From Armatimonadota bacterium (GTDB lineage: Bacteria > Bacteroidota > Ignavibacteria > OLB7), in contig JADZEY010000030.1 in assembly GCA_020850315.1 (NCBI GenBank), positions 35,312-99,311 of the forward strand: DNA of 64,000 nt, read 5' to 3'. A program made the translations under genes and the position numbers. Under the pieces are notes generated by a model, which worked only from the letters and a program-made list of their open reading frames with translations, was not told where the DNA came from and did not search any database. Shown here one piece after another: positions 43,756 to 51,976 of the stretch; the stretch's first letter is position 1, and each line of letters opens with the position of its first letter.

Positions 43756-44766
43756 TTACAGCGAAAACGGTAAACTCACCAACTCCCCGCGCCCCACTAC
43801 TCCCCCTTCTTCGCCAACCGAGCGAAGCTCCACTTGATACCCGGGAATTGCATACTGCGTGCGGATGTACGCCAACGCAATCCTTTTGCCAATCGCTGGT
43901 GATGCTGTGAGTGAGGTGATGTTGCCGATTTTCTTGGTTTCCACCGGGTCGTGCACCTCAAGCTCCATCGCTGCATTCTCCATCACTCCGTTTTGTAGCC
44001 CTTCAAGTACCATTCCCATCAAGTGGCGTTGGACTTTATCGTAGGTGTCCAGCCGGGCAATAATTTCCTGGCCGATGTAGCAGCCTTTAGTCCAGGAAAT
44101 AAACTGCGAAAGGCCGGCCTCCAGCGGGTTGTAGTTTTGGCTAAGTTCCGCGCCAACCCACGGCTGGCCGGCCTCGATCCGCAAGGTGTGCCAGGTTTCG
44201 GGGTTGATTTCCGCAATGCCTTGCTGATGCAGTTGTTGGGTCGCAGCGGGAAGGTCAGCCGTTGGCACCAGAAGCAGAAACGCCCCCGCGCCGTTCAATC
44301 GTGCGTCGCGCAAGATGATGACTCCTGTTTCGGAAACGGCGCACGTTCCGGCATCCGGCGGTGCGATCCCAAACATGGCGGCAAGCTGCGATTTTGCTTG
44401 TTCGCCATAAACGCCAATCACCGCAACTTCGGCGGTTGCATCGGCAGTGGTGAAGTCATCCATGATGGTATATTTATCCAGCCACGCCCGCACGCCAGCT
44501 ACGTCGTCCCCAAGCAGCACCATCAGCAGGTGATCGCTGAACGCCAGCACCCGGGGAACCTCAACAACGCGCCCTTTGTCGGAACTGAGTATCGTGATTG
44601 CTTCCTCGCCAGGCTGAAGCTGGCCAACGGCGTTCGTGGAAAGCCGATGCAGAAGGTCAAGCCGGTCGGTGCCGGTCCCGCGGATAACCCCACGCTGGAA
44701 CCGCACGAACACCGTGCCGCTGCGCCCGGCGGAATAATGCTCAGGATCAGGAATGCTGGTAAGCAT
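43756..44766 (-). CDS. ygfZ: YgfZ/GcvT-like folate-binding protein, Fe-S cluster assembly
   Basis: 336 aa from the ATG at 44766; the 56 upstream codons in the track overlap the divergent M1 peptidase gene. Folate-binding GcvT fold: LLHRLSTNAVGQLQPGEEA, ILSSDKGRVVEV, and the diagnostic YgfZ signature KGCYIGQEIIARL with its conserved Cys, then a C-terminal barrel domain ending GRGELVSLPFSL. YgfZ-family proteins use tetrahydrofolate in maturation or repair of certain [4Fe-4S] enzymes such as MiaB. Likely cotranscribed with the SDR 18 bp downstream. Confidence 0.9.
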   Translation of the reverse strand: MLTSIPDPEHYSAGRSGTVFVRFQRGVIRGTGTDRLDLLHRLSTNAVGQLQPGEEAITILSSDKGRVVEVPRVLAFSDHLLMVLLGDDVAGVRAWLDKYTIMDDFTTADATAEVAVIGVYGEQAKSQLAAMFGIAPPDAGTCAVSETGVIILRDARLNGAGAFLLLVPTADLPAATQQLHQQGIAEINPETWHTLRIEAGQPWVGAELSQNYNPLEAGLSQFISWTKGCYIGQEIIARLDTYDKVQRHLMGMVLEGLQNGVMENAAMELEVHDPVETKKIGNITSLTASPAIGKRIALAYIRTQYAIPGYQVELRSVGEEGGVVGRGELVSLPFSL

Positions 44767-44836
44767 CAGTTGATGAATAAGTGAGTGATGTTGAAAGCCT
44801 TGAACTCCACACAATAACGTTCCATCCCTTCCGGTA

Positions 44837-47800
44837 ATGCCGCTTCTTTTTCGATCTCTTTCCCTGCTGATTCTTCTTTCACTGCTTCCGGCTTCGGCTG
44901 CGGTTGCTTGGCAACAGCGGGTTGAATATACCATGGAGATTGCGCTTGACGTGCCGGCCCACAGTTACGATGGGAAGCAGACGCTGCGCTACACCAACAA
45001 CTCACCCGATACGCTCCGCGAAGTTTTCTATCACCTCTACTACGAAGCCTTCAAACCCGGAAGCGTGATGGATCGGCGCAACGCCGCGCTTCCCGATGGC
45101 CATTTGCGCATTGGCGACTTGCTTCCCGATGAACAGGGGGAAGTGAAGGTTTCGGCAATGGCGCAGGATGGGCAGGCGGTGGTTTGGAGTGTGGAGGAAA
45201 CCATCCTGCGGGTTCAGTTAGCGCAGCCGATTCCCCCGGGCGGGGCCACAACGCTTTCCATGGTCTGGCGCACACGCATCCCACAACTGACGCGGCGCGG
45301 CGGTTGGATCAGCCGCGAAGGGGTGGAGTTTTCGATGTCGCAGTGGTATCCAAAACTGTGTGAGTACGATGCCAGCGGCTGGCACAACGATGAGTACGCC
45401 GGGCGCGAATTCTACGGGGTCTGGGGGGATTTCAACGTGGCGATTACCCTTCCGGCACGGTACGTTGTTGGCGGGACTGGAGTGGTGACAAACCCGCAAG
45501 AAGCCCGCTGTGGCTACCAGGTGAAATTCCCCAACAGCAACGCGTCCGAATCGGGCATTCGCGGCTCGCGTGCGGGGAACGTTGACACACGAATTGTTGA
45601 CCCACTCGCCGACCCAATCCCATCCAGGATTGACTACCGTGACACCACCATCACCCAACCAGCAAAAGGGGAAACGGGGCTGAAGACCTGGCGATTCCGT
45701 GCTGAGAACGTCCACGATTTTGCGTGGGTTGCCGACCCCGACTACATCCACCAAATCGCAGAATGGAACGGCATCACCGTCCATCTTTTGGTGAAGCAAA
45801 GCATTGCCTCCATTTGGCGTGATGCAGCCGAATACACCATCCGCTCGATGAAATACTTCACTGAACATTTTGGGGAATACACGTGGCCGCAATTCACCGT
45901 GGCAATGGCGGGGGATGGGGGGATGGAGTATCCGATGCTGACGATGATCACTGGCTACCGTGGCCCGCAATCGCTGGCATCGGTGATTGCCCACGAGCTT
46001 GCGCACCAGTGGTTCTACGGAATGGTTGGCAACAACGAAACCCAAGAAGCATGGATGGATGAGGGGTTTGCGCAGTTCATGACCGAGGAGGTCATGCGGA
46101 ACGCTCTGTTCCCATTGCAGGGAAGCCCCTACACTGGGCTGGATGCAATGATCTACCCCTGGGACGACCACCCGTGGCACGACGTAGAATCCACCTACGG
46201 CCTAACCGTTGGCGGATTTATCGAACCCCTTTCCACCTTCCACGATTGGCACAGCGATGGCCGCACCGCCGGCGAGGTCTATTACAAAGGAATGGCAGTG
46301 CTCCGGATGCTGCGCGGGATGGTGGGGGATTCGCTGTTCAATCACGGGCTCCGAACCTACGTGAGCCGCTGGCGATACCGTCACCCGGGCTACCGCGACT
46401 TCGAGAAGGTGATGGAGGATGCGACAGGGATGCGGCTGGATTGGTTCTTCAATCAGTGGATAATCCGGAACGTGACCTGCGATTATGCGATGGACGCGCT
46501 TGGCTCCCAGCAATCGCCAAACGGAACCTGGCAGACGACGCTGGAGCTTTCCAACCGCGACCAGATTGTGATGCCGTTGGATATCCAACTCTACTACGAC
46601 GACGGAACGGTGGCCACCGCCAACATCCCGGTGGAGCTTTGGCGGAAGCCCGGGGTGACCTTCAACCTTCCCCGTTGGAAATGGATGGAACGTGAGTACA
46701 CCACCACCTTCGCCACCCCAAAGCGTGTGGTGAAAGCCGTGGTGGACCCGTCGCTTGCCATGCTTGATGTGGATCGCACCAACAACACTGCCAGCGGACG
46801 GTTTCTGGGAAATCTGCTGCCGGAAAGCAGTGTCGGCTGGTGGACCCGCTGGGACTACGCGCAGCCGCTGGATAAGTATGCCATTCGTCTGCGCCCAACG
46901 CTCTGGTATTCCCAAGCCGATGGAGTTCAGCCTGGTTTTGTGGCCGATGGCGGCTACATCTACGACCGCTACAACGCAAAAGCAGGAATCTACTACAACC
47001 TCAAATCGGGGCGGGCCGATTACGACCTCCGGTACAACAGCACGTTCGGCCTGCTTGGCCGCCAGTCGCGGGTGGAGCTGTGGGCCACCAACAACGATGG
47101 CGTGGGGGATTGGGGGGTGCAGCTCACAAAAAAAATTCCCCAACCAACCGCTGGGCAATACTCACCTCACACCTTCCGTCTTGCCGCCCAACGCCAGATG
47201 CTGGTTGGGGGAAACTATCCAAACGCCGTTGCGCCGTGGGGGGATCAATCAACCAACATCATCAGCGTTGGCTACCAGTTTGCCACGCGGCAACGGTTGG
47301 GGAACTCCTTCCGCGCCGATGCAAGTTTCGATGCCAGCGTTGCCAGCCGCAGCAGCTTTGCCCAATGGACGTTGCAAAGCCGTGGCGGGTGGCGTTGGTT
47401 GGGGTTGCAATTTGGTGGCGACCTGTTTGCCGGAACCAGCGACGGCCAGCCGCCAGCCGAGCGGTTGTTCAACGCAGCGGGGGCGCGCTCGGGCCAGATG
47501 CACCAGAATCTGATTCAGCGGTTGGCAATGAACGCACGACCCGAGTTTGCGGCGCGGAATCATCTTGCGCTTCCAACGGAAGGTTTCCTTCTTTCGCTGT
47601 TGGATAGCGATTCGGCATCTTCCCGTTATGGCCGCAGTCTGCTGAACGGCAGGGTGACGTTCGGCAATCTGAACCCATTCAGCTGGCTGATCCCGACCCC
47701 GTACCTGCGTGAGTTCGACGTTTCGGCGTATGGCGCGGCGGGGTGGCTGTTCCCGGGCGAAGTGAGGCTTGATGCGTTCAACACCATCCATGCTGAAGCA

Positions 47801-47986
47801 GGGGTTATTGCATCGGTAGATCTGTTGGAGTTTCTGGATGAACTCTTCCTTCCCTCGGCCATTGTTGCCGCGCTGGATGCCCCCGCCCCGGTTCGCCTAA
47901 GCCTGCACCTTCCGCTCTGGGCAAGCTCACCATTGCTTCGTGAAGAAGGGGTGAAGTATCGGTTTGCTGTGGGGGTAAGTTGGTAA
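44837..47986 (+). CDS. M1-family metallopeptidase with large beta-rich C-terminal region
   Basis: 1049 aa, exported (signal peptide ends near residue 25, AVAW). Residues 30-300 form the beta-saddle N-domain of M1 enzymes (YTMEIALDVPAHSYDGKQTL, LREVFYHLYYEAFKPG). The catalytic domain has GGMEYPMLTMI, HELAHQWFYGM (zinc ligands H386 and H390, general base E387) and MDEGFAQF with third ligand E409. After about residue 640, GWWTRWDYAQPLDKYAIRLR starts 400 residues of amphipathic strands with YDRYNAKAGIYYNLKSGRAD, ending in KYRFAVGVSW. That tail could be an outer-membrane barrel or surface-antigen-like domain tethering the peptidase. Typical soluble M1 enzymes lack it. Confidence 0.9.
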   Translation: MPLLFRSLSLLILLSLLPASAAVAWQQRVEYTMEIALDVPAHSYDGKQTLRYTNNSPDTLREVFYHLYYEAFKPGSVMDRRNAALPDGHLRIGDLLPDEQGEVKVSAMAQDGQAVVWSVEETILRVQLAQPIPPGGATTLSMVWRTRIPQLTRRGGWISREGVEFSMSQWYPKLCEYDASGWHNDEYAGREFYGVWGDFNVAITLPARYVVGGTGVVTNPQEARCGYQVKFPNSNASESGIRGSRAGNVDTRIVDPLADPIPSRIDYRDTTITQPAKGETGLKTWRFRAENVHDFAWVADPDYIHQIAEWNGITVHLLVKQSIASIWRDAAEYTIRSMKYFTEHFGEYTWPQFTVAMAGDGGMEYPMLTMITGYRGPQSLASVIAHELAHQWFYGMVGNNETQEAWMDEGFAQFMTEEVMRNALFPLQGSPYTGLDAMIYPWDDHPWHDVESTYGLTVGGFIEPLSTFHDWHSDGRTAGEVYYKGMAVLRMLRGMVGDSLFNHGLRTYVSRWRYRHPGYRDFEKVMEDATGMRLDWFFNQWIIRNVTCDYAMDALGSQQSPNGTWQTTLELSNRDQIVMPLDIQLYYDDGTVATANIPVELWRKPGVTFNLPRWKWMEREYTTTFATPKRVVKAVVDPSLAMLDVDRTNNTASGRFLGNLLPESSVGWWTRWDYAQPLDKYAIRLRPTLWYSQADGVQPGFVADGGYIYDRYNAKAGIYYNLKSGRADYDLRYNSTFGLLGRQSRVELWATNNDGVGDWGVQLTKKIPQPTAGQYSPHTFRLAAQRQMLVGGNYPNAVAPWGDQSTNIISVGYQFATRQRLGNSFRADASFDASVASRSSFAQWTLQSRGGWRWLGLQFGGDLFAGTSDGQPPAERLFNAAGARSGQMHQNLIQRLAMNARPEFAARNHLALPTEGFLLSLLDSDSASSRYGRSLLNGRVTFGNLNPFSWLIPTPYLREFDVSAYGAAGWLFPGEVRLDAFNTIHAEAGVIASVDLLEFLDELFLPSAIVAALDAPAPVRLSLHLPLWASSPLLREEGVKYRFAVGVSW

Positions 47987-48374
47987 TTGGGGGAAGTGCA
48001 ATGGCGGGGGGAGTGACGGAGATGGGACTGGCGGGTGAGCCCACTCACCCGCTCATGCTGAGCTTGGGGGAAGTGCAATGGCGGGGGGAGTGACGGAGAT
48101 GGGACTGGCGGGTGAGCCCACTCACCCGCTCATGCTGAGCTTGTCGAAGCATTCTTGCGAGCGACAGTGAGATCAGTATCCTTCGGAGAAGTTCGCGAGA
48201 TGAGCTTGCGCCGCTGCTTGTCGAAGACCCCGACATCGGTCGGGGCAATGACAAGGAGGTGACGGGTGCTGAGATTGCCAAAGCATTGAAACATCTACCT
48301 CTACCACAAACTCCATTCAAAACAACTTCCACACACACTCTCTTTTTGCAACTGGCCACTAACCACAAACCACC
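47987..48374. repeat. 77-bp tandem duplication and hairpin repeats
   Basis: 47987-48063 is duplicated at 48064-48140. Each copy includes the hairpin GCGGGTGAGcccaCTCACCCGC and ends in CTCATGCTGAGCTT. Beyond lie GTCGAAGCATTCTTGCGAGC (inverse of the 21160/23562 repeat) and the CCCCGACatcggTCGGGGCAATGAC repeat. No gene; the hairpins may terminate the M1 gene. Confidence 0.8.
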
Positions 48375-49040
48375 ATGAACATTGCAGTGCTTGGGACCGG
48401 AGTTGTTGGCAGAACGATTGCCACAAAACTTGTTGAGCTTGGCCATTCCGTGCGGATGGGATCGCGTAGTGCCGATAATCCAAAAGCCATTGAATGGGCC
48501 GCATCGGCAGGGGAGAACGGATCGCACGGGACGTTTGCCGATGCCGCAGCGTTTGGCCAGGTTGTTTTCCTTTGTCTGCTTGGGGCGGGAACATTGGAAG
48601 CATTGGAGCTTGCCGAAGAAGACAACGTGGATGATAAAATCATCATTGACATCACCAACCCGCTTGACTTTTCGAAGGCAGATTTTGCGCGTGGGATCGG
48701 CCCAACGCTGTACATCAGCGGCGGCGGTGATTCGCTGGGGGAGCAGGTGCAGCGGCGGGTTCCGGGGGCGCATGTGGTGAAGGCACTGAACACCGTCACC
48801 GCAAATATCATGGTGAACCCAGGGATGCTTTCGGGCCATCACCACCTGTTTATTTGCGGCAACAATGCCGAAGCGAAATCGCAGGTTAGCGGCTGGCTGC
48901 GGGAGTGGTTCGGCTGGGAATCTATTCTGGATATCGGCGACATCACCGGCGCGCGCGCCACCGAAGGGCAGATGCTTCTGTGGCTGAAGCTGTGGGGCGC
49001 GTTGGGAACGCCGAACTTTAATCTGCAGGTGGTGAGGTGA
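48375..49040 (+). CDS. NADP-dependent F420 reductase-like dinucleotide-binding protein
   Basis: 221 aa. Rossmann fold at the N-terminus: MNIAVLGTGVVGRTIATKL, VRMGSRSADNPKA (Arg/Ser at the adenosine-phosphate position suggests NADP). It continues with DDKIIIDITNPLDFS, VKALNTVTANIMVNP, FICGNNAEAKSQV and a C-terminal LLWLKLWGALGTPNFN. This is the 'F420_oxidored' family of NADPH:F420 reductases and their many homologues in organisms without F420. Nothing nearby indicates F420 biosynthesis, so an NADPH-dependent reductase of unknown substrate is the safer call. Its 3' end faces the minus-strand surface protein across a shared terminator. Confidence 0.8.
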   Translation: MNIAVLGTGVVGRTIATKLVELGHSVRMGSRSADNPKAIEWAASAGENGSHGTFADAAAFGQVVFLCLLGAGTLEALELAEEDNVDDKIIIDITNPLDFSKADFARGIGPTLYISGGGDSLGEQVQRRVPGAHVVKALNTVTANIMVNPGMLSGHHHLFICGNNAEAKSQVSGWLREWFGWESILDIGDITGARATEGQMLLWLKLWGALGTPNFNLQVVR

Positions 49041-49061
49041 TGAGAAAATAGCCACAAAAAA

Positions 49062-49090
49062 AAGCCCCCGGCGGTGTTGGCCGGGGGCTT
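49062..49090 (-). terminator. Bidirectional intrinsic terminator
   Basis: Stem AAGCCCCCGGC/GCCGGGGGCTT with loop GGTGTTG. An A8 run on the plus-strand left side becomes the T tract for the minus-strand gene ending at 49116. Confidence 0.85.
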
Positions 49091-49115
49091 CGGGAGGGAG
49101 AAAAGTGCAGCAGAT

Positions 49116-51203
49116 TTAGTTGTTCGAGCGGCCTACTTCAATCCAGTTCGTGCCATTCCACATGAGGATCAAGGTGTCTTCGTTTTGCATCGAATAGACC
49201 GGGCCAAGAATGTTTGTATTCACATTGGCATCGGCATCAAGCACGCGGAAGCCATCACCAGCAGCTGTCTCGACGCACTCAATCACTAGCACTTGGCCAA
49301 CCTGATTACCACTGGTCAAGGTGATCGAGCGTTGTGTTGTGCCCAGTCCAGTTGCAACGCATCCAATTCCTGTGCAGGCCACACCATCGGAGGTTACACG
49401 GATATACGAGCGGTCGCCAACTGTCACGTTCAGCACTTTTGGTGACGCTCCTGCTGGGAACGATACGTTGGCGTTCCGCACGGCCAACCCACCATTAACA
49501 TCCATTGCCACTTGTGGATTGTTTGCTGCAACGCCTACGCGGGTTGGTGTGCCGGTGGTGTGGTTAAACACCACGCTGTTGTCTTGGGACACGTTGGCTC
49601 CGTTGCCGAAGGCCATGGAGTTATCGCCGGTGACGGTGTTGTTCTGGCCACCAACGATTGCCGAGCCATTGGCGCCGTCAATCATGTTCGTATTGCCACC
49701 GCTAATCGTGGCGTAATCGGACTGGTCAACGGTGTTATCAAATCCACCGCCGATGGTGTTGCTGGTTTGGGGAGCTATGCCAGCTCGGATAAAGTTGCTT
49801 TCACCGCCGCCGATGGTGCTTTTCTCTATCAACCCGCCATTGGCGCGGATAGAGTTTTCGTTCCCGCCACCAATGGTGTTCATTGCGGCAAACCCTCCAT
49901 CCCCAGGGCCGATAAAATTATCTGTACCGCCACCAATGGAGTTACCGGGATAGTAATCCACGACATCCAATTCGGAGTTGATAACATTCCCCCGTCCGCC
50001 AGCAATCGTTGCGGCTCCGCTGTTGTAGATACCGTTGTTATCGCCGCCGCCAATGGTGGACGCTGTCGTCACAGCAGCATTATTGGATTGGATAATGTTT
50101 GCCGAGCCGCCGCCAATCGTTGCCACACTTACATCGCTACCCGGGAAGGATTGGATACGGTTATCATCCCCACCGCCAATGAAGGAGGAGGTGATGGTTC
50201 CACCATCGTTGGGGGTAATAGTATTGCCAACACCACCGACAATGGCGTTGTGTTCCCCCCCTGCTGTGGTGTTTTCTTGTCCGCCACCAATAAAGTCGTA
50301 ATTGCCCTCGACATCGTTATCATCGCCGCCGGCAACAGTGCTGAAATCGCCATCGGTATCGTTATTCAAACCGCCGCCAATAAAGCTGTGAGCACCCTCG
50401 GCCTCATTATTATCGCCGCCGCCAATAGTGCTATGCTCGCCATCAGCATCGTTCTCTTCGCCGCCGCCAATAGTGCTGTGATCGCCATCGGCATCGTTAT
50501 CATCGCCGCCGCCAACAGTGCTGTGAGCACCAGTAGCATCATTATCATCGCCGCCGCCAATTGTTGCTGCTAACGCACTGGCAATGTTCCCGGAACCACC
50601 ACCAATTGTAGCGAAATCACCTGTTGCAGTGTTCAAATTCCCTGCCTGGCCACCACCAGAAATCGTCACGCCCGCACCCGAAGCAGTGTTGCCGCTAAAC
50701 CCACCGATGATTGTTGGGCTTGTGGCATTGGGGACAAGGCGGATGGTGCGCTGGCCGTTGGCCTGGATGTTCACTTGCCGGTCGCCCGCGCCAGCGTTGG
50801 TCCCCAGCAGGTTGTTGGTTCCGTCGGTGAACGGACCGTTGTTTCCGGTCAGAATCCAGGCGGTGTTCCCCGCGTTGGCTCCGTCCAGAATTGGCCGCCA
50901 ATCGGGCACCGCAGGGGTCCCCCAGTTGTACTGGAACTCGTTGGCATCGGTGTTGAAAATCAGCAGGGATTTTGCCGGCAGCGCAATGGCATTGCGCTGG
51001 GTTGTGGTCAGCCGTGGGATCAGCAATCCCACGTCGGTTCCGGTTAGGTCAAGCAGTGCCGAGCGGTTGGGAGCGATTGTTCCAATGCCAACATGGCCGT
51101 AAACATCGCTGTTGGCTGCCGGGCCCGGAACTTGGGCCGTGGCGGTGGTTACCACAAGCGCGGTGGCAATAGCACTGTGTGCAAGCAGTGAACGAAAGTT
51201 CAT
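49116..51203 (-). CDS. YadA-head-like repeat surface protein
   Basis: 695 aa from the ATG at 51203, with GAGGT upstream; the track's TTG start is less likely. Signal peptide ends near residue 24 (TATAQ). Residues 35-100 are the common Bacteroidota module GHVGIGTIAPNRSALLDL, LIPRLTTTQRNAI, LLIFNTDANEFQYNWG. From about residue 150 to 560 there are about 25 left-handed-helix repeats of 14-17 residues around IGGGxxNxAxG (TIGGGDDNDATGAHS, TIGGGEENDADGEHS), the style of trimeric YadA/BadA head domains. The central repeats are strikingly acidic (GGDDND, GGEEND). The C-terminus (VECVETAAGDGFRVLDADAN) ends LILMWNGTNWIEVGRSNN, as in phage-tail or S74-like proteins without a chaperone. No T9SS domain; it probably forms a trimeric fibre, and the role is unknown. 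Paralogue at 60925. Confidence 0.75.
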   Translation of the reverse strand: MNFRSLLAHSAIATALVVTTATAQVPGPAANSDVYGHVGIGTIAPNRSALLDLTGTDVGLLIPRLTTTQRNAIALPAKSLLIFNTDANEFQYNWGTPAVPDWRPILDGANAGNTAWILTGNNGPFTDGTNNLLGTNAGAGDRQVNIQANGQRTIRLVPNATSPTIIGGFSGNTASGAGVTISGGGQAGNLNTATGDFATIGGGSGNIASALAATIGGGDDNDATGAHSTVGGGDDNDADGDHSTIGGGEENDADGEHSTIGGGDNNEAEGAHSFIGGGLNNDTDGDFSTVAGGDDNDVEGNYDFIGGGQENTTAGGEHNAIVGGVGNTITPNDGGTITSSFIGGGDDNRIQSFPGSDVSVATIGGGSANIIQSNNAAVTTASTIGGGDNNGIYNSGAATIAGGRGNVINSELDVVDYYPGNSIGGGTDNFIGPGDGGFAAMNTIGGGNENSIRANGGLIEKSTIGGGESNFIRAGIAPQTSNTIGGGFDNTVDQSDYATISGGNTNMIDGANGSAIVGGQNNTVTGDNSMAFGNGANVSQDNSVVFNHTTGTPTRVGVAANNPQVAMDVNGGLAVRNANVSFPAGASPKVLNVTVGDRSYIRVTSDGVACTGIGCVATGLGTTQRSITLTSGNQVGQVLVIECVETAAGDGFRVLDADANVNTNILGPVYSMQNEDTLILMWNGTNWIEVGRSNN

Positions 51204-51506
51204 TCGTGTGTACCTCAATTGTGAACGTTATATGTTTCAGTTATAGAAATTCAGCGGAAGTGGGTAAAAAGTGTGCGGATAGCCGCCTGTGCGAAGACCA
51301 TGCTGTGTACCATCAACAGGGTCTTTGTATTAATTGCCTGTACCAAGTACAGGCTTCGTTGGCAAAAATTATGCCCTGTCCGAAATACACTCTCCGGGCT
51401 ACCTCCCCCGCAGTGGATATTTTTTGCCAGGCCAAGCGTGCAGTAGCTACTATTCCCGTAATTTTTGGCCAGCACCTATCAACCGACAAAATCTGCCAGA
51501 AAACTG
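51204..51506. other. Divergent intergenic region with a small hairpin
   Basis: No gene seen. Carries the perfect palindrome GCCTGTACcaaGTACAGGC (51336-51354), which could be an operator or leader hairpin between the divergent repeat protein and lipoprotein genes. Confidence 0.45.
51336..51354. promoter_or_regulatory. Operator-like 8-bp inverted repeat
   Basis: GCCTGTAC-caa-GTACAGGC, a perfect dyad about 133 bp upstream of the minus-strand gene and 152 bp upstream of the plus-strand gene. No regulator family can be named. Confidence 0.35.
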
Positions 51507-51962
51507 ATGAAAACTACTCTCTATGCTGTTTGCTCCCTGTTGGCCCTTGCATTGGCATCATGCAGCGAGGAAACTGGGCCGGAAACCACTGTCGTCAACG
51601 CAAAAGTTGATGGTGTGGCGTTTACCTCCCAGGCCGTGACGCATCTTCACGCTACTTCATCGCTACGGTTCACTGCTGTGCAGGCCGCAACTTCGGATAC
51701 GCTCATCATTGATATGCCAAAAATCCAGGGGACTGGGTCGCTGGTGATTGGTGGAAATGGCGGAGTGGTGGCCGAGTATCGCGCACCCGGGAAGTACTTC
51801 ACCAGCATTGACACGGTGAACACGGTGCAAGGAAGCGTGCAGCTTTCGCAGTTCGATGACAAAGGAGCCGTGGGGATTTTCACCTTCCAAGGATATCGAA
51901 ACAAGGATGCTAACGGTGACATTGTTGTGGTGAACGAGGGGAGTTTCAGCATCAAGTTTTAG
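51507..51962 (+). CDS. Small lipoprotein, DUF6252-like
   Basis: 151 aa from the ATG at 51507, chosen because it gives a clean lipobox (LALASC, Cys20). The mature domain contains AKVDGVAFTSQAV, SDTLIIDMPKIQGTGSLVIG, AEYRAPGKYFTSIDTVNTVQ, then SVQLSQFDDKGAVGIFTFQGYRNKDANGDIVVV, a beta-sandwich with the 'D...G..F' pattern of small Bacteroidota lipoproteins (DUF6252-type as I remember it). Function unknown. Its 3' end abuts the convergent radical SAM gene with only 14 bp between stops. Confidence 0.65.
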   Translation: MKTTLYAVCSLLALALASCSEETGPETTVVNAKVDGVAFTSQAVTHLHATSSLRFTAVQAATSDTLIIDMPKIQGTGSLVIGGNGGVVAEYRAPGKYFTSIDTVNTVQGSVQLSQFDDKGAVGIFTFQGYRNKDANGDIVVVNEGSFSIKF

Positions 51963-51976
51963 AAGCAGTCCGATAA

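Noticed and set aside
49512-50573. 353-aa plus-strand ORF with repetitive IIAAANSA motifs
   Set aside because: Antisense of the GGG repeat field; repetition is inherited from the real gene on the other strand.
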